From: Flavobacterium aquicola
GTDB taxonomy: Bacteria; Bacteroidota; Bacteroidia; Flavobacteriales; Flavobacteriaceae
Reading direction: 5' to 3'
Length of the DNA: 64,000 nt
Assembly (NCBI RefSeq): GCF_003385115.1
Contig: NZ_QUNI01000006.1
Location: 70,986-134,985, forward strand
Shown here: positions 1-8,806 of the stretch, piece after piece
Numbering within the stretch: the first letter of the stretch is position 1
Layout: every line of letters starts with the position of its first letter
Position numbers and translations under genes: made by a program
Notes under the pieces: generated by a model
Seen by the model: the letters and a program-made list of their open reading frames with translations, nothing else
What the model was told of the DNA's origin: nothing
Database searches by the model: none

Positions 1-2420
1 TTCAAAAATATTTGAGCCAAACGAACCAGCGATTGCTCCGTATATTCGGAACGCGACTGATTGACCACATACTCATAATTAGCAACTGATTTACTTTCTG
101 TACCTTCAGCATAATACAGTTGTGCCAATTGAAAATTAGCCTGCAGAATATGAACTCCATTTGGAAACTTAGCCACATAATTACTAAAACCTGAAATAGC
201 CTGTTTAGAATTTCCTTGTTCCAATTGTTTTTGTGAAGCCTCGAAAGAATCATTATCCAACTCTAAATCCGTCACCGCAACAAAATCCAGAGTACGTACC
301 CAAGAAGCATATTCATCAACTTTTCCATTATCAACATAAATCAATCGGGCTGTAGCAACGGCTTCATAGGCTTCGGGAGTTTTTGGAAATTCGGAAGCCA
401 CTTTTTTAAATTTGGCAATAGCTAAATCATCTTTATCCGAATTATAATAAATCAATCCCTGACGCAAAATAGATTTTGATGTATACGAACTGCTTTTAAA
501 ACCTGTAATTAATTTATCATAAGCCTTAATCGCCAAGTCTTGTTTGTTCTCGGCTACATATGTATTTCCTAGCTCAAACAACACATCGTCCTGATAATCT
601 GATTTTGGGTATAATGTCAAAAAGGCATTCAGCTCTTCGATTTTTTTACTGTTTTTCGAAAGGAATCCATAGCAAAGCGCTTTTTGAAAATACGCATAAT
701 CAGCATCTACACTTTTGGATTCAATTACCTTATTGTAAGCATCTAAAGCCACCTGATATTTTGTCGTTACAAATCGGCAATCGGCCAAACGCAGATACGA
801 ATCATTCAAACGAAATTTATCTGCTTTGTTGCTTTCTATTTGTTTTTGGAAAAAATCACCTGCCTTATCATATTCTTTCAATTTAAAATTGGCGTAGGCA
901 ATATTGTAATTAACGTTTTTGAATTCAACCGTTTCTTTGGCTTTTGGCAAATCCACAAATTGCTGATAACTTGCTAAAGCATCTTTAAAATTTTCTAAAT
1001 TATATTCAGATTCTGCTTTCCAAAAAGTGGTGCGGGCAGTAATTACAGCATCTTTTTGTTCTTTCAAACCTTTTTCGAACATTGCTATAGAACCAAAATA
1101 ATCACTATTCGTATACAATTCCAATCCTCTGTAGAAAGCTACTTTTTGATATACTCCCCTATTTTCGGAAGTTTTATTTTTTTCCAATAAAGCCAATGCT
1201 TCCTTGTAATTTTTAGACGAAATATAAGAGTCAATCAATAATTTTTCTATTAAACTATTATTAGGATTCGTTGGATATTTAGTCATAAAAGCCAACAAAA
1301 CTTCGGGAACAGTTTGGTACGAATTCCCAATTTCATAACTCAATTTGGCATAATTAAAACTCGCATCTTCCTGCAGTTTTAAATTGAAATTCATTTCAGA
1401 AGCGTTTTTGAAAGCATTCAAAGCCTGTTGTTTTTTTCCTGATTCCAAATAACTTTCTCCCAAATGATAATAGGCATTCTGTGCTATGAAATCATTTCCA
1501 CCGATAATTTTATTGAATTGCGAAACGGCATTTTCATAATCCTTTTGCACATAATACGCATAACCCAACTGATAGAAATCGGTATTGTTCCATTTTCCAT
1601 TTTTGCCTTTATAACCTACCAAATACGGAATTGCTTTATCATATTGCTTTAGATTAAAATAGCTTTCGCCGATGATTTTATTTAATTCTGATTTTTCCTC
1701 AGGAGTTGATTTCGGCATTGCCTTAATTCCTAAATCAATAGCTTTCTGAAATTCTCCTGCCTTGAAACTCATATCCGATTTGTAATAGGACAATTTCTCA
1801 GCATATTTTTCATTTCCGGAAACCTGATCAAATTGTTTGTTGGCTTCCGCATAATCATCAGATTCATACGCCATGAAACCCATATAGTATTTGCTTTGGG
1901 TACCATATTCATCGGAATCCGTTACTCTGCTGAAATAACTTTTTGCTTTTTTAGGATTTTTGGCATCAAAATAAGTGTATCCTTTTTCGAAATTGAATTT
2001 GTTTTTTTCGCTTTCTTTCAAAACACTTTCATCCACTCTTTCAAACCAATGCATAGCTTCTTTATACTCTTTATGATCAAAATAGTAATACGCCACATCG
2101 ATAAAAGCCTGATTTTGTTTTCGGCTTGACGGGTATTCTTCTACAAAACGATTAATAAGTTCTTCGGCATTGTCCTGATCGGTACGAATGGCACAATTGG
2201 CAATATAATAAGCACAATCCGACTGTAAACCTTCAGTCGTAGCCTTCTCTTTTACCTGTTTAAAAATAATTTGTGCCGATGCATATTGCTGATCTTCATA
2301 CAACGAAACCGCTTTGTCGAATTCTTTTAAAGAGTAGGTATAAATGGTCGATTGCTGAGAAAACAGGGAGGTTATTGGAAGAAAAAAAAGGAATAAAAAA
2401 AGCCTGATAGGTATACGCAT
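1..2420 (-). CDS. Large secreted/periplasmic TPR-repeat protein, C-terminus outside window
   Basis: The reverse-strand frame from the ATG at 2420 stays open to the window edge (about 806 codons), so the gene is partial at its 3' end. It begins with a basic-hydrophobic signal peptide ending in SLFSQ at about residue 23. The rest is a chain of helical repeats with TPR-like signatures such as YYIANCAI, AYYYFDHKEYKEAMHWFERV, YYHLGESYLESGKKQQALNAF and LYPKSDFQDDVLFELGNTY, about every 35 residues. Proteins of this type act as protein-interaction scaffolds in the periplasm or at the outer membrane; the specific role is unknown. It is divergent from ftsE across a repeat-rich gap. Confidence 0.85.
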   Translation of the reverse strand, partial: MRIPIRLFLFLFFLPITSLFSQQSTIYTYSLKEFDKAVSLYEDQQYASAQIIFKQVKEKATTEGLQSDCAYYIANCAIRTDQDNAEELINRFVEEYPSSRKQNQAFIDVAYYYFDHKEYKEAMHWFERVDESVLKESEKNKFNFEKGYTYFDAKNPKKAKSYFSRVTDSDEYGTQSKYYMGFMAYESDDYAEANKQFDQVSGNEKYAEKLSYYKSDMSFKAGEFQKAIDLGIKAMPKSTPEEKSELNKIIGESYFNLKQYDKAIPYLVGYKGKNGKWNNTDFYQLGYAYYVQKDYENAVSQFNKIIGGNDFIAQNAYYHLGESYLESGKKQQALNAFKNASEMNFNLKLQEDASFNYAKLSYEIGNSYQTVPEVLLAFMTKYPTNPNNSLIEKLLIDSYISSKNYKEALALLEKNKTSENRGVYQKVAFYRGLELYTNSDYFGSIAMFEKGLKEQKDAVITARTTFWKAESEYNLENFKDALASYQQFVDLPKAKETVEFKNVNYNIAYANFKLKEYDKAGDFFQKQIESNKADKFRLNDSYLRLADCRFVTTKYQVALDAYNKVIESKSVDADYAYFQKALCYGFLSKNSKKIEELNAFLTLYPKSDYQDDVLFELGNTYVAENKQDLAIKAYDKLITGFKSSSYTSKSILRQGLIYYNSDKDDLAIAKFKKVASEFPKTPEAYEAVATARLIYVDNGKVDEYASWVRTLDFVAVTDLELDNDSFEASQKQLEQGNSKQAISGFSNYVAKFPNGVHILQANFQLAQLYYAEGTESKSVANYEYVVNQSRSEYTEQSLVRLAQIFL

Positions 2421-2512
2421 TGTCGTTTTTATTTAGTCAATCAAAGATATTTAATTCTGATTTTATAACGGAAGCCGAGACGTTTTTATTATAAATTATT
2501 TTTCCTCACCCC

Positions 2513-2539
2513 CAGCCCCTCTCCTTTGGAGAGGGGAGC
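2513..2539. repeat. Short palindromic (REP-like) stem-loop
   Basis: The sequence gcccctctcc-ttt-ggagaggggagc forms a near-perfect GC-rich stem of about 9-10 bp in otherwise very AT-rich DNA. Very similar palindromes are, from memory, dispersed in many Flavobacterium genomes. It sits between the divergent TPR gene and ftsE and could act as a terminator or REP element. Confidence 0.6.
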
Positions 2540-2559
2540 AATCCAAGAACTTGATATTT

Positions 2560-2695
2560 ATTTTTTAAAAAATCATTTTCGTTTTTGAAATTTGTTTTTT
2601 GAGTTTTGTCATTTGATTTTTGAAATTTGTTTTTTACTTTTTGACATTTGCCTTTTGTTTTTTGTTTTTTGAAATTTGATTTTTTACTTTTACCC
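2560..2695. repeat. Low-complexity array of short words (tttttgaaatttg)
   Basis: About nine degenerate copies of a 12-16 base word built from tttttgaaatttg / ttttttgttttttga run head to tail. Translated on the reverse strand they give a Lys/Asn/Gln-rich 71-residue reading frame, which I regard as spurious. The array lies just upstream of ftsE. Confidence 0.6.
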
Positions 2696-2712
2696 AATAA
2701 ACAAATTCTACC

Positions 2713-3396
2713 ATGGCACAATCTGTACTGTCTTTAAAAAACGTAAACATATATCAAGAAGGAAAAACTATTTTATCTGATGTTAATTTAGAAGTTACTC
2801 ACGGCGAATTTATCTACATCATTGGAAAAACAGGTTCTGGAAAAAGTAGTTTATTAAAAACATTATATGCTGATTTGCCATTAACTGAAGGCGAAGGCAA
2901 GATTGTAGAATTTGATTTGGCGACTCTAAAAGAAGAAGATATTCCGTTTTTGAGAAGAAAATTTGGAATCGTTTTTCAGGATTTCAAATTACTGCCAGAC
3001 CGTACTGTGCAGGACAACATGCTTTTTGTTTTGAAAGCAACAGGCTGGACTGACCTTGCAGAAATGGACGCAAAAATTGAAGAAGTACTGGCAAAAGTAA
3101 ACATGAAAGATTTTGCGAATCAAATGCCACATCAATTGTCTGGCGGTGAGCAACAGCGTGTTGCCATTGCAAGAGCTTTGCTGAACGACCCCGAATTTAT
3201 TCTTGCAGATGAGCCAACAGGAAATCTTGACCCGCAAACCAGCACCGAAGTACTTGAAGTTTTAAGACAAATCAATGCTCTAGGCAAAACAGTTATCATG
3301 GCTACCCACGATTATGCTTTGTTGATGAAATATCCATACAAAACATTGAAATGTGAGGACGCAACTATTTTTGAAGTAGTTCAAAGAACGGTGTAA
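2713..3396 (+). CDS. ftsE: Cell-division ABC transporter ATP-binding protein FtsE
   Basis: A 227-residue ATPase, the normal FtsE length. Visible motifs are Walker A GKTGSGKS (residues 38-45), Q-loop VFQDFKLL, signature LSGGEQQR (about 141-148), Walker B ILADEPTGNLD (about 162) and switch histidine in MATHD. With the membrane protein FtsX, FtsE couples ATP hydrolysis to activation of cell-wall hydrolases at the septum. No ftsX is adjacent; in Bacteroidota it is commonly encoded elsewhere. The TAA stop shares its last base with the ATG of the following glycosyltransferase, so the two are probably translationally coupled. LolD-type ATPases are close relatives, but LLPDRTVQDN fits FtsE best. Confidence 0.9.
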   Translation: MAQSVLSLKNVNIYQEGKTILSDVNLEVTHGEFIYIIGKTGSGKSSLLKTLYADLPLTEGEGKIVEFDLATLKEEDIPFLRRKFGIVFQDFKLLPDRTVQDNMLFVLKATGWTDLAEMDAKIEEVLAKVNMKDFANQMPHQLSGGEQQRVAIARALLNDPEFILADEPTGNLDPQTSTEVLEVLRQINALGKTVIMATHDYALLMKYPYKTLKCEDATIFEVVQRTV

Positions 3397-4292
3397 TGCT
3401 TTCTATTCTCATTCCGGTTTATAATTATGATGTTAATGCGCTAGTTAGCGAACTCAAGCTTCAAGCTGATGAATTAGGAATAAAATATGAAATACTGGCA
3501 CAAGATGATAACAGCCAGATATTCAAATCTGAAAATGAAAAAATAAATTCATTATCAAATTGTCATTACCAAGTAAATCCAAAAAATATCGGAAGAGGAA
3601 AAAACATTAATTTATTGTGCTCTAAAGCAAATGAAGATTATGTTCTAATTATGGAATCCGATTCCTTTCCTGAGAATAAAAATTACCTCAAAAATTACTT
3701 AACCTTAATTTCAAACGACACCTCAATAATTTTTGGAGGTGTTAAATATCCTGAAACGATTCCTGAAAAAGACAAAATACTTCGATGGAAATATGGACAT
3801 GCCCGAGAAACAAAATCTCTAAAAGAAAGACAAAAAAGCAATTACTCTTTCGTGTTTACTTGGAACTTGCTTTTAAGAAAAGAAATTCTTTTACAATATC
3901 CTTTTCCTGAATTCATACGTGAATATGGTTATGAAGATGCTATTTTTATAAAATCACTGCGTCTAAATTCTGTTCCAATCAGTCATATTGAAAATCATTT
4001 AATTCATAACAATAACGAAAACAGTATTGATTTCATTCAAAAGACTGAACGAGCAGTAAATACTTTATATAATTTAATCAATCAGCAAAAAATCGATTTC
4101 AAAGACATAAAATTAAGCAAAGTTTATTTAGTTCTAAAAAAACTTCATTTAATTGGACTTGTGAAAGTAATCTACAACAAAACGAGACAAAGAATACTAA
4201 CAAATTTAAAATCTGGCAATCCAAATTTATATTTATTAGACTTTTATAAATTGGGGTATTTATGTTCCATGACTCCAACAAAAAATGTATAA
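3396..4292 (+). CDS. Glycosyltransferase family 2 protein
   Basis: A 298-residue GT-A fold transferase. It has the N-terminal nucleotide-binding strand ILIPVYNY, an acidic pair in AQDDNS (about residue 46), a GRGKNIN loop and a metal-binding-type acidic motif MESDSFPE (about 86-93), followed by a WNLLLRKEIL segment and EYGYEDAIF, a typical GT2 acceptor-side ED motif. It would transfer a sugar from a nucleotide donor to a cell-surface glycan at the inner membrane. It overlaps ftsE by one base and the next gene by 8 bases, so the three appear to be one transcription unit. Donor and acceptor cannot be predicted. Confidence 0.85.
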   Translation: MLSILIPVYNYDVNALVSELKLQADELGIKYEILAQDDNSQIFKSENEKINSLSNCHYQVNPKNIGRGKNINLLCSKANEDYVLIMESDSFPENKNYLKNYLTLISNDTSIIFGGVKYPETIPEKDKILRWKYGHARETKSLKERQKSNYSFVFTWNLLLRKEILLQYPFPEFIREYGYEDAIFIKSLRLNSVPISHIENHLIHNNNENSIDFIQKTERAVNTLYNLINQQKIDFKDIKLSKVYLVLKKLHLIGLVKVIYNKTRQRILTNLKSGNPNLYLLDFYKLGYLCSMTPTKNV

Positions 4293-5022
4293 CAGTCTAA
4301 AAAAAATAATTAACACTCTTCTGCCTAAAAAAGCAATATTCAAAATAGAACCTTTTTTAAGATCTGGATGGTCACTATTTTACAGAGGTTCAAAATACGA
4401 ATGTACCATTTGTAAAACAAAGTTAAAAAAATGGATCATTTTACATAATCAGGATAAAATTTGCCCTAAATGCGGGAGCTTGGCAAGAGATAGAAGATTG
4501 TGGATGTTTATTGAAAATAGTTATTTGGCAGAAGATATAAAAGTTTTAGACTTTTCCCCTTCCAGATGTTTGTATAGAAAATGGAAAAAACAAAATGCAT
4601 CATATAAAGCTACTGATCTGTCAGGAGATTTTATTTCTGACAACCAATATGATATCACATCAATTCCCGAAGACGATAACACTTTTGATTTAATTTTATG
4701 CTATCATGTTTTAGAACATGTTACTAATGATTTATCGGCTATGAAAGAACTTCACAGAACTTTAAAACCAACAGGAACTCTGTTTGTTCAAACGCCTTTC
4801 AAAGAAGGAGAAATATACGAGGATTATACTATCACCTCAACAGAGGACAGACTTCGGCATTTTGGACAGGAAGATCATGTAAGAATTTATTCTATTGAAG
4901 GCCTGAAAAACAGATTAATACAATCTGGATTTAAAACAGAAGTAAATCAATATCAGAACAAAAATTTATTTTATGGCTTGGCCGAAAATGAAACCATTTT
5001 GATCATGAAAAAGCGGAAGTAA
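4285..5022 (+). CDS. SAM-dependent class I methyltransferase with N-terminal zinc-ribbon-like cysteines
   Basis: A 245-residue protein. The N-terminal part carries two CxxC pairs (CTIC near residues 40-43, CPKC near 60-63) that look like a small zinc ribbon. The Methyltransf_11-like core follows, with motif I VLDFSPSR (about 90) and the post-II signature CYHVLEHV (about 140-147). The C-terminal half contains TGTLFVQTPFKEGE, usual in sugar or lipid methylases of glycan clusters. It overlaps the preceding glycosyltransferase by 8 bp and ends 12 bp from a convergent glycosyltransferase. Its likely role is methylating a glycan or its carrier; the substrate is unknown. Confidence 0.8.
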   Translation: MYNSLKKIINTLLPKKAIFKIEPFLRSGWSLFYRGSKYECTICKTKLKKWIILHNQDKICPKCGSLARDRRLWMFIENSYLAEDIKVLDFSPSRCLYRKWKKQNASYKATDLSGDFISDNQYDITSIPEDDNTFDLILCYHVLEHVTNDLSAMKELHRTLKPTGTLFVQTPFKEGEIYEDYTITSTEDRLRHFGQEDHVRIYSIEGLKNRLIQSGFKTEVNQYQNKNLFYGLAENETILIMKKRK

Positions 5023-5034
5023 TTTTAGATGCGG

Positions 5035-6120
5035 TTATATTAAATCCAAAAACAGCTTATCCCATTTTTTCATTATGCCTTCGATTTCATATTTTTTTAT
5101 GCTCTCTTGGGCAGCTTTACCCATTTGAAATCTCAAATTCTCATCTTCAATAAGCAATTCGAGTTTTTGCACAAATAAATCTGAATTTCCATCTTCAATC
5201 AAAAAACCATTTACCTCATCGTCAATAATAACTCTTGGACCAGAAGGACAATCATAAGCTATACAGGGGACACCTGAGGCCATTGCTTCGATAAGTACCA
5301 TCCCAAAAGCTTCTGTCCTTGAAGTCATTAAAAAAACAGACGATTGATTATAACTGTGCTGTATATCTTTGACAGGTGAAAGAAAATTTATATTATTTGA
5401 GATATTTAATTTATTAGCCATTTCTTGATATTCAGAATCAGCTGCCAATTGACCATAAATATCCAGCTGCCAATCAGGATGTGTTTGAGTTATCCTGCTC
5501 CAGATCAATAACAATCTATCCAGCCCTTTGATGTGAGGAATCATACAGACCGCCATGGCTCTTTTATTGACCAAATTAGCTTTTTCAGCAACCTTAAAAC
5601 TTACAGGATTAGGAATAACTATTTTATTTTTAGCATTCCATTCTTTACTTCCTTCATCAGTTACTGAAACAAAACAGCTAAATTTATTTATTGTTTTCTG
5701 TTTAAAAAAATGTACCAATCCGGATCTTAACTTCGTGTATAAACTTCTATTTTTTACTTTTTCGAACGAAACTGAAAAATGTGTTTCAAAAATTATTGGA
5801 ATCTTAGTTTGTAAAAACCAAGGGATAAACAACCACAATACCGCATCGCAAATGACTATTACATCTGGCTTTTCTTTGGAAATTATTTCTTTTATTAATC
5901 GAATATAGTTTCTAAAAAAGAATAGATTTTTAGTTTTTTTAATGTTAAACCATTTTATATCTGAATGAAAATCGTAAAAACGATTGGAAGTACAATCATT
6001 TACAGATAGTATGACAACTTTATAATTAAAACTGCAAACAAAATAATTAGTTTTCAAAGAAATAACCCTTGAAATTCCGCCAGAGTCAGTTATATCAGGT
6101 GCGATGTATAGAATCTTCAT
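5035..6120 (-). CDS. Glycosyltransferase family 4 (group 1)
   Basis: A 361-residue GT-B transferase. The N-terminus MKILYIAPDITDSGGISRVI has the glycine-rich loop of GT4 enzymes, and the C-terminal domain has the E-x7-E nucleotide-sugar site TEAFGMVLIEAMASGVP (about residue 268-284) followed by AYDCPSGP. These retaining enzymes extend lipid-linked or capsular glycans on the cytoplasmic face. Its start codon overlaps the 3' end of the FdtA-like gene by 4 bp, so it is the last gene of a run that begins at 7626. Confidence 0.87.
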   Translation of the reverse strand: MKILYIAPDITDSGGISRVISLKTNYFVCSFNYKVVILSVNDCTSNRFYDFHSDIKWFNIKKTKNLFFFRNYIRLIKEIISKEKPDVIVICDAVLWLFIPWFLQTKIPIIFETHFSVSFEKVKNRSLYTKLRSGLVHFFKQKTINKFSCFVSVTDEGSKEWNAKNKIVIPNPVSFKVAEKANLVNKRAMAVCMIPHIKGLDRLLLIWSRITQTHPDWQLDIYGQLAADSEYQEMANKLNISNNINFLSPVKDIQHSYNQSSVFLMTSRTEAFGMVLIEAMASGVPCIAYDCPSGPRVIIDDEVNGFLIEDGNSDLFVQKLELLIEDENLRFQMGKAAQESIKKYEIEGIMKKWDKLFLDLI

Positions 6121-6536
6121 TTTTTTGACTCCAAAAATTTGTCAAAATCTCGAATATAATCGTCTTCATCAAAAACATCCGAAGCCAAAACAAGGCAAAC
6201 TGCACCTGATGAAAAATTTTCCAATTCTCTCCAATATCCTGCAGGAATAAGCAAGCCTGCATTTGGTTTATTTAAGAGATAACTTTTTTTACTATAGCCA
6301 TCATGAATCGTAACTTCAAAACTTCCGCTCAAAGCAATAAGAACCTCCTGTTGTAAAATATGGGAATGCCCACCTCGAAAAGCACTGCTAGGTACATCAA
6401 AAAGATAATACACTCGCTTCAATTCAAATGGCAGGAAACCGTTTTCTATAACTCCTAAATTTCCTCTTATATCTTCAATAACTGGAATTTTAAGCAATTG
6501 TATTTCTTCAATCATTTTCTTTATTATTTTTATCAA
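6117..6536 (-). CDS. WxcM/FdtA-like dTDP-4-oxo-6-deoxyhexose 3,4-ketoisomerase (cupin)
   Basis: A 139-residue single-domain cupin. The motif RGGHSHILQQEVLIALSG (about residues 55-72) carries the paired histidines (H-x-H) that act in FdtA/QdtA-type isomerases, followed by the cupin strand SFEVTIHDG. The family converts dTDP-4-keto-6-deoxyglucose to the 3-keto sugar, which a DegT-type aminotransferase then aminates. That aminotransferase is encoded at 10067-11167, separated from this gene by a glycosyltransferase on the opposite strand. It overlaps both neighbours: its start lies within the 3' end of the upstream glycosyltransferase gene and its stop overlaps the downstream one. Epimerase or ketoisomerase chemistry with another nucleotide sugar is possible. 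Confidence 0.78.
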   Translation of the reverse strand: MIKIIKKMIEEIQLLKIPVIEDIRGNLGVIENGFLPFELKRVYYLFDVPSSAFRGGHSHILQQEVLIALSGSFEVTIHDGYSKKSYLLNKPNAGLLIPAGYWRELENFSSGAVCLVLASDVFDEDDYIRDFDKFLESKK

Positions 6537-7626
6537 TCTGCATTAAATCTAACCATTGTTTTCCAATTTTATCTAAAGAAAATTTCTGGATACTTGCAAG
6601 GGCATTTTGTTTACAATTATTATACAATTCTTCATCTTCGACAAACAAATTCAAAGCTTCGGTCAGTTTCTGAATATTTTGATTTTCAACCAGCAATCCA
6701 TTTTCTCTGTGCTTAATAATTGTACTTGGCCCACAAAGGCAATCAAAAGCTACAACAGGTGTTTGACTGGCCAAAGACTCTACAAGTACATTTGCAAAAC
6801 CTTCATTTTTACTGCTAAGAACCAAAAATCTGGATTTTTTCAAATATTTAAAAGGATTCTCTTGAAATCCCAATAAATGAACAAAATTAAGAACATTATT
6901 ATCTATAGCTATCTGAGTCAAAAAATCTTTGTTTCCATTACCCAAAATTATTAAATGTATATTTCTTTCAGGCAAAATAGAATTAGCAAAACTTAAAATT
7001 AATTTATCAAATTGTTTTATGTTATCGCGATATTGCCCAATTGCAATAATATAATCAAGATCAAGATCAACACCTTCATTAATTTTAATATTGATTTCAT
7101 CTAAATTTATAGGATTAAAAATAGTAATTACATTTTTTAAATTATATTTAGATTTTATCAATTCTTCAATTTGATTACCTATAGTTACAGCAGCATATAT
7201 TTTTTTATATATCAATCTTGTCAACCAATAGTTTTTTGGCATATAATAATCTATTAAAAAACTATGCACTGTAAAAATTGTTTTGGTGTTATATATGAAC
7301 TTCGCAATAAATATTTCTTGAAGCAATTTCGTTCTAGGTCGAAAATCAATAATAAAATCGAAATTATTTTCTTTCAGATGATTCTTAAAAAAAAGTAATC
7401 GTTTTAATTTATTCAAAAATCCATTGCTTTCATTTTTAAGCAGCCCCATATTAACAAGCTTACCTGAATAAGGATAAGTTACCCCATCTAAAACAATAAT
7501 ATTGTGAACTTCAATTCCTTTTTTTTCAAAAAAAAGAGATAAATTAGCCATCACCTTTTCTCCCCCTCCTTCAGTTAATCGATAACCAATTAAAGCAATC
7601 TTATATCTTTTTTTAGGCAATGTCAT
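6508..7626 (-). CDS. Glycosyltransferase family 4 (group 1)
   Basis: A GT-B transferase of about 372 residues. N-terminal YKIALIGYRLTEGGGEKVMANLS is the typical GT4 donor-side loop. NEGFANVLVESLASQTPVVAFDCLCGP in the C-terminal domain contains the E-x7-E site. A longer frame to 7683 exists, but I prefer the ATG at 7626 (MTLPKKRYK): a TATATTTG promoter box (reverse strand, 7649-7656) sits just upstream of it and the longer form would start inside the divergent gene. The 3' end overlaps the ketoisomerase gene by 29 bp. Confidence 0.85.
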   Translation of the reverse strand: MTLPKKRYKIALIGYRLTEGGGEKVMANLSLFFEKKGIEVHNIIVLDGVTYPYSGKLVNMGLLKNESNGFLNKLKRLLFFKNHLKENNFDFIIDFRPRTKLLQEIFIAKFIYNTKTIFTVHSFLIDYYMPKNYWLTRLIYKKIYAAVTIGNQIEELIKSKYNLKNVITIFNPINLDEINIKINEGVDLDLDYIIAIGQYRDNIKQFDKLILSFANSILPERNIHLIILGNGNKDFLTQIAIDNNVLNFVHLLGFQENPFKYLKKSRFLVLSSKNEGFANVLVESLASQTPVVAFDCLCGPSTIIKHRENGLLVENQNIQKLTEALNLFVEDEELYNNCKQNALASIQKFSLDKIGKQWLDLMQIDKNNKEND

Positions 7627-7637
7627 TTTCAATTTAT

Positions 7638-7656
7638 TATTTTTGATACAAATATA
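7638..7656. promoter_or_regulatory. Overlapping divergent promoter boxes
   Basis: TATTTTTG at 7638-7645 on the forward strand and TATATTTG at 7649-7656 on the reverse strand both match the Bacteroidota -7 consensus TAnnTTTG. They lie between the divergent glycosyltransferase genes starting at 7626 (-) and 7673 (+). No well-spaced TTG -33 element was found for either. The placement decides the start of the reverse-strand gene. Confidence 0.45.
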
Positions 7657-7672
7657 ACCTTTTACAAAAATA

Positions 7673-8587
7673 ATGTCTGACAATCCACTGGTAACCGTTA
7701 TCTGTTTATGCTATAATCATGAAGCCTACGTTGTGGAGAGTTTAAATTCTGTTATAAATCAATTCTATTCACCTATCCAGCTTATTATAGTTGATGATTT
7801 CAGTACTGATAATTCGAAAGCAATAATTGAAGATTGGTTAAAACAACATTCCAGCATTGAGTTTATTAGTAATGACACCAATTTAGGAAATACAAAATCA
7901 TTCAATAAAGCACTAAAACAAGCAACAGGAGAATATATAATCGATTTAGCTGCTGATGATGTCCTGCTGCCGCATTGCGTCATGACACAAATCAACGCTT
8001 TTAAAAATAGTACTTTTAAAAATCTTGGTGTAGTTTATGGCAATGCTGAATTAATTTTAGAAAATGGTTTATTTGACTCCTATTATTTCCCAGTAAATCC
8101 TCAAAAAAAAGTAATCAAAAAAAGAATTACGGGCGATATTTACAAAAATGTCCTATCCGATTTTTACAGTATGTGTTCCGTTTCTGCAATGATAAAAAAA
8201 AGTGTATTTGATCATCTTGAAGGTTATGATGAGTCTCTTGCTTATGAAGATCTGGATTTTTGGATTAGAGCCTCTCGAATCTATGAATTCGATTTTATCG
8301 ATGAACCGATTATGCAAAAAAGAATTGTTTCAAATTCTTTAGCCACTAAATTTTATAAAAAAAATAATGATCAGACCCGAAGATTAGACCATTCAACATA
8401 TTTAATATTAAAAAAAGGAATAAAACTTAACCGAAGCAGGGAAGAAGATTTAGCTATTCAAAAAAGAGTTCATAATAGCATTATACATTGCCTGAAAAAC
8501 AAAAACTATTGGTTGGTTTTAAGAAATTTAGAATTAAGAATTATTTTGGCTTGGAGAAAAACATTTAAGCATTTCAAAAAAAAATGA
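7673..8587 (+). CDS. Glycosyltransferase family 2 protein
   Basis: A 304-residue GT-A transferase. Features are N-terminal VTVICLCYNHEAYV, DDFSTDNS (about residue 42), the DXD-type motif DLAADDVLLP (about 90-99) and EDLDFWIRAS near residue 190, the acceptor-side ED motif of GT2 enzymes. It is the only forward-strand gene inside the otherwise reverse-strand polysaccharide cluster and splits it into two blocks. It is followed by a strong hairpin terminator, so it is likely a single-gene transcription unit. Specificity unknown. Confidence 0.87.
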   Translation: MSDNPLVTVICLCYNHEAYVVESLNSVINQFYSPIQLIIVDDFSTDNSKAIIEDWLKQHSSIEFISNDTNLGNTKSFNKALKQATGEYIIDLAADDVLLPHCVMTQINAFKNSTFKNLGVVYGNAELILENGLFDSYYFPVNPQKKVIKKRITGDIYKNVLSDFYSMCSVSAMIKKSVFDHLEGYDESLAYEDLDFWIRASRIYEFDFIDEPIMQKRIVSNSLATKFYKKNNDQTRRLDHSTYLILKKGIKLNRSREEDLAIQKRVHNSIIHCLKNKNYWLVLRNLELRIILAWRKTFKHFKKK

Positions 8588-8589
8588 AA

Positions 8590-8624
8590 ACAATAAAAAG
8601 AGACTGGATATCTCTTTTTATTGT
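8590..8624 (+). terminator. Strong hairpin terminator after the GT2 gene
   Basis: A perfect 14-bp stem (acaataaaaagaga / tctctttttattgt) with a 7-base loop begins 3 bases after the stop codon. It lacks a GC-rich core, but the right arm itself is T-rich. Confidence 0.7.
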
Positions 8625-8638
8625 TAATTACAAAAAAA

Positions 8639-8806
8639 TCAATTTTTAACAAACCTCACAGTTTCCTCATATTTATTACCTTCCAGTTTTACAAAATATA
8701 ACCCCGAAGAAAGATTTGGCAAACTAATATCAAATATTGCTTCTTTAGTGCTATATTGATATACTTCTTTACCATGAGCATCATAATTTACTAAAACAAA
8801 TACTTC
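8639..8806 (-). pseudogene. Orphan type IX secretion C-terminal sorting domain (gene remnant)
   Basis: On the reverse strand, 55 codons read EVFVLVNYDAHGKEVYQYS...ISLPNLSSGLYFVKLEGNKYEETVRFVKN and then stop. This matches the T9SS type A sorting domain pattern: D-x-x-G-K, an I-x-L-x-x-L-x-x-G-x-Y-x-V-K core and a basic end. T9SS cargo proteins carry this domain at their extreme C-terminus for export across the outer membrane. Here the frame is preceded directly by an in-frame TAG, with no start codon and no cargo domain. Its upstream end overlaps the last five codons of the flippase gene in another frame. It therefore looks like the tail of a deleted secreted protein. Confidence 0.75.

Noticed and set aside
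2560..2695. Possible CRISPR array
   Set aside because: The repeats are short, irregular, low-complexity and lack unique spacers; no cas genes are nearby.
2506..2721. 71-codon reverse-strand reading frame rich in Lys/Asn/Gln
   Set aside because: It is the translation of the short-word repeat array upstream of ftsE and overlaps the ftsE start; composition and repetition mark it as spurious.
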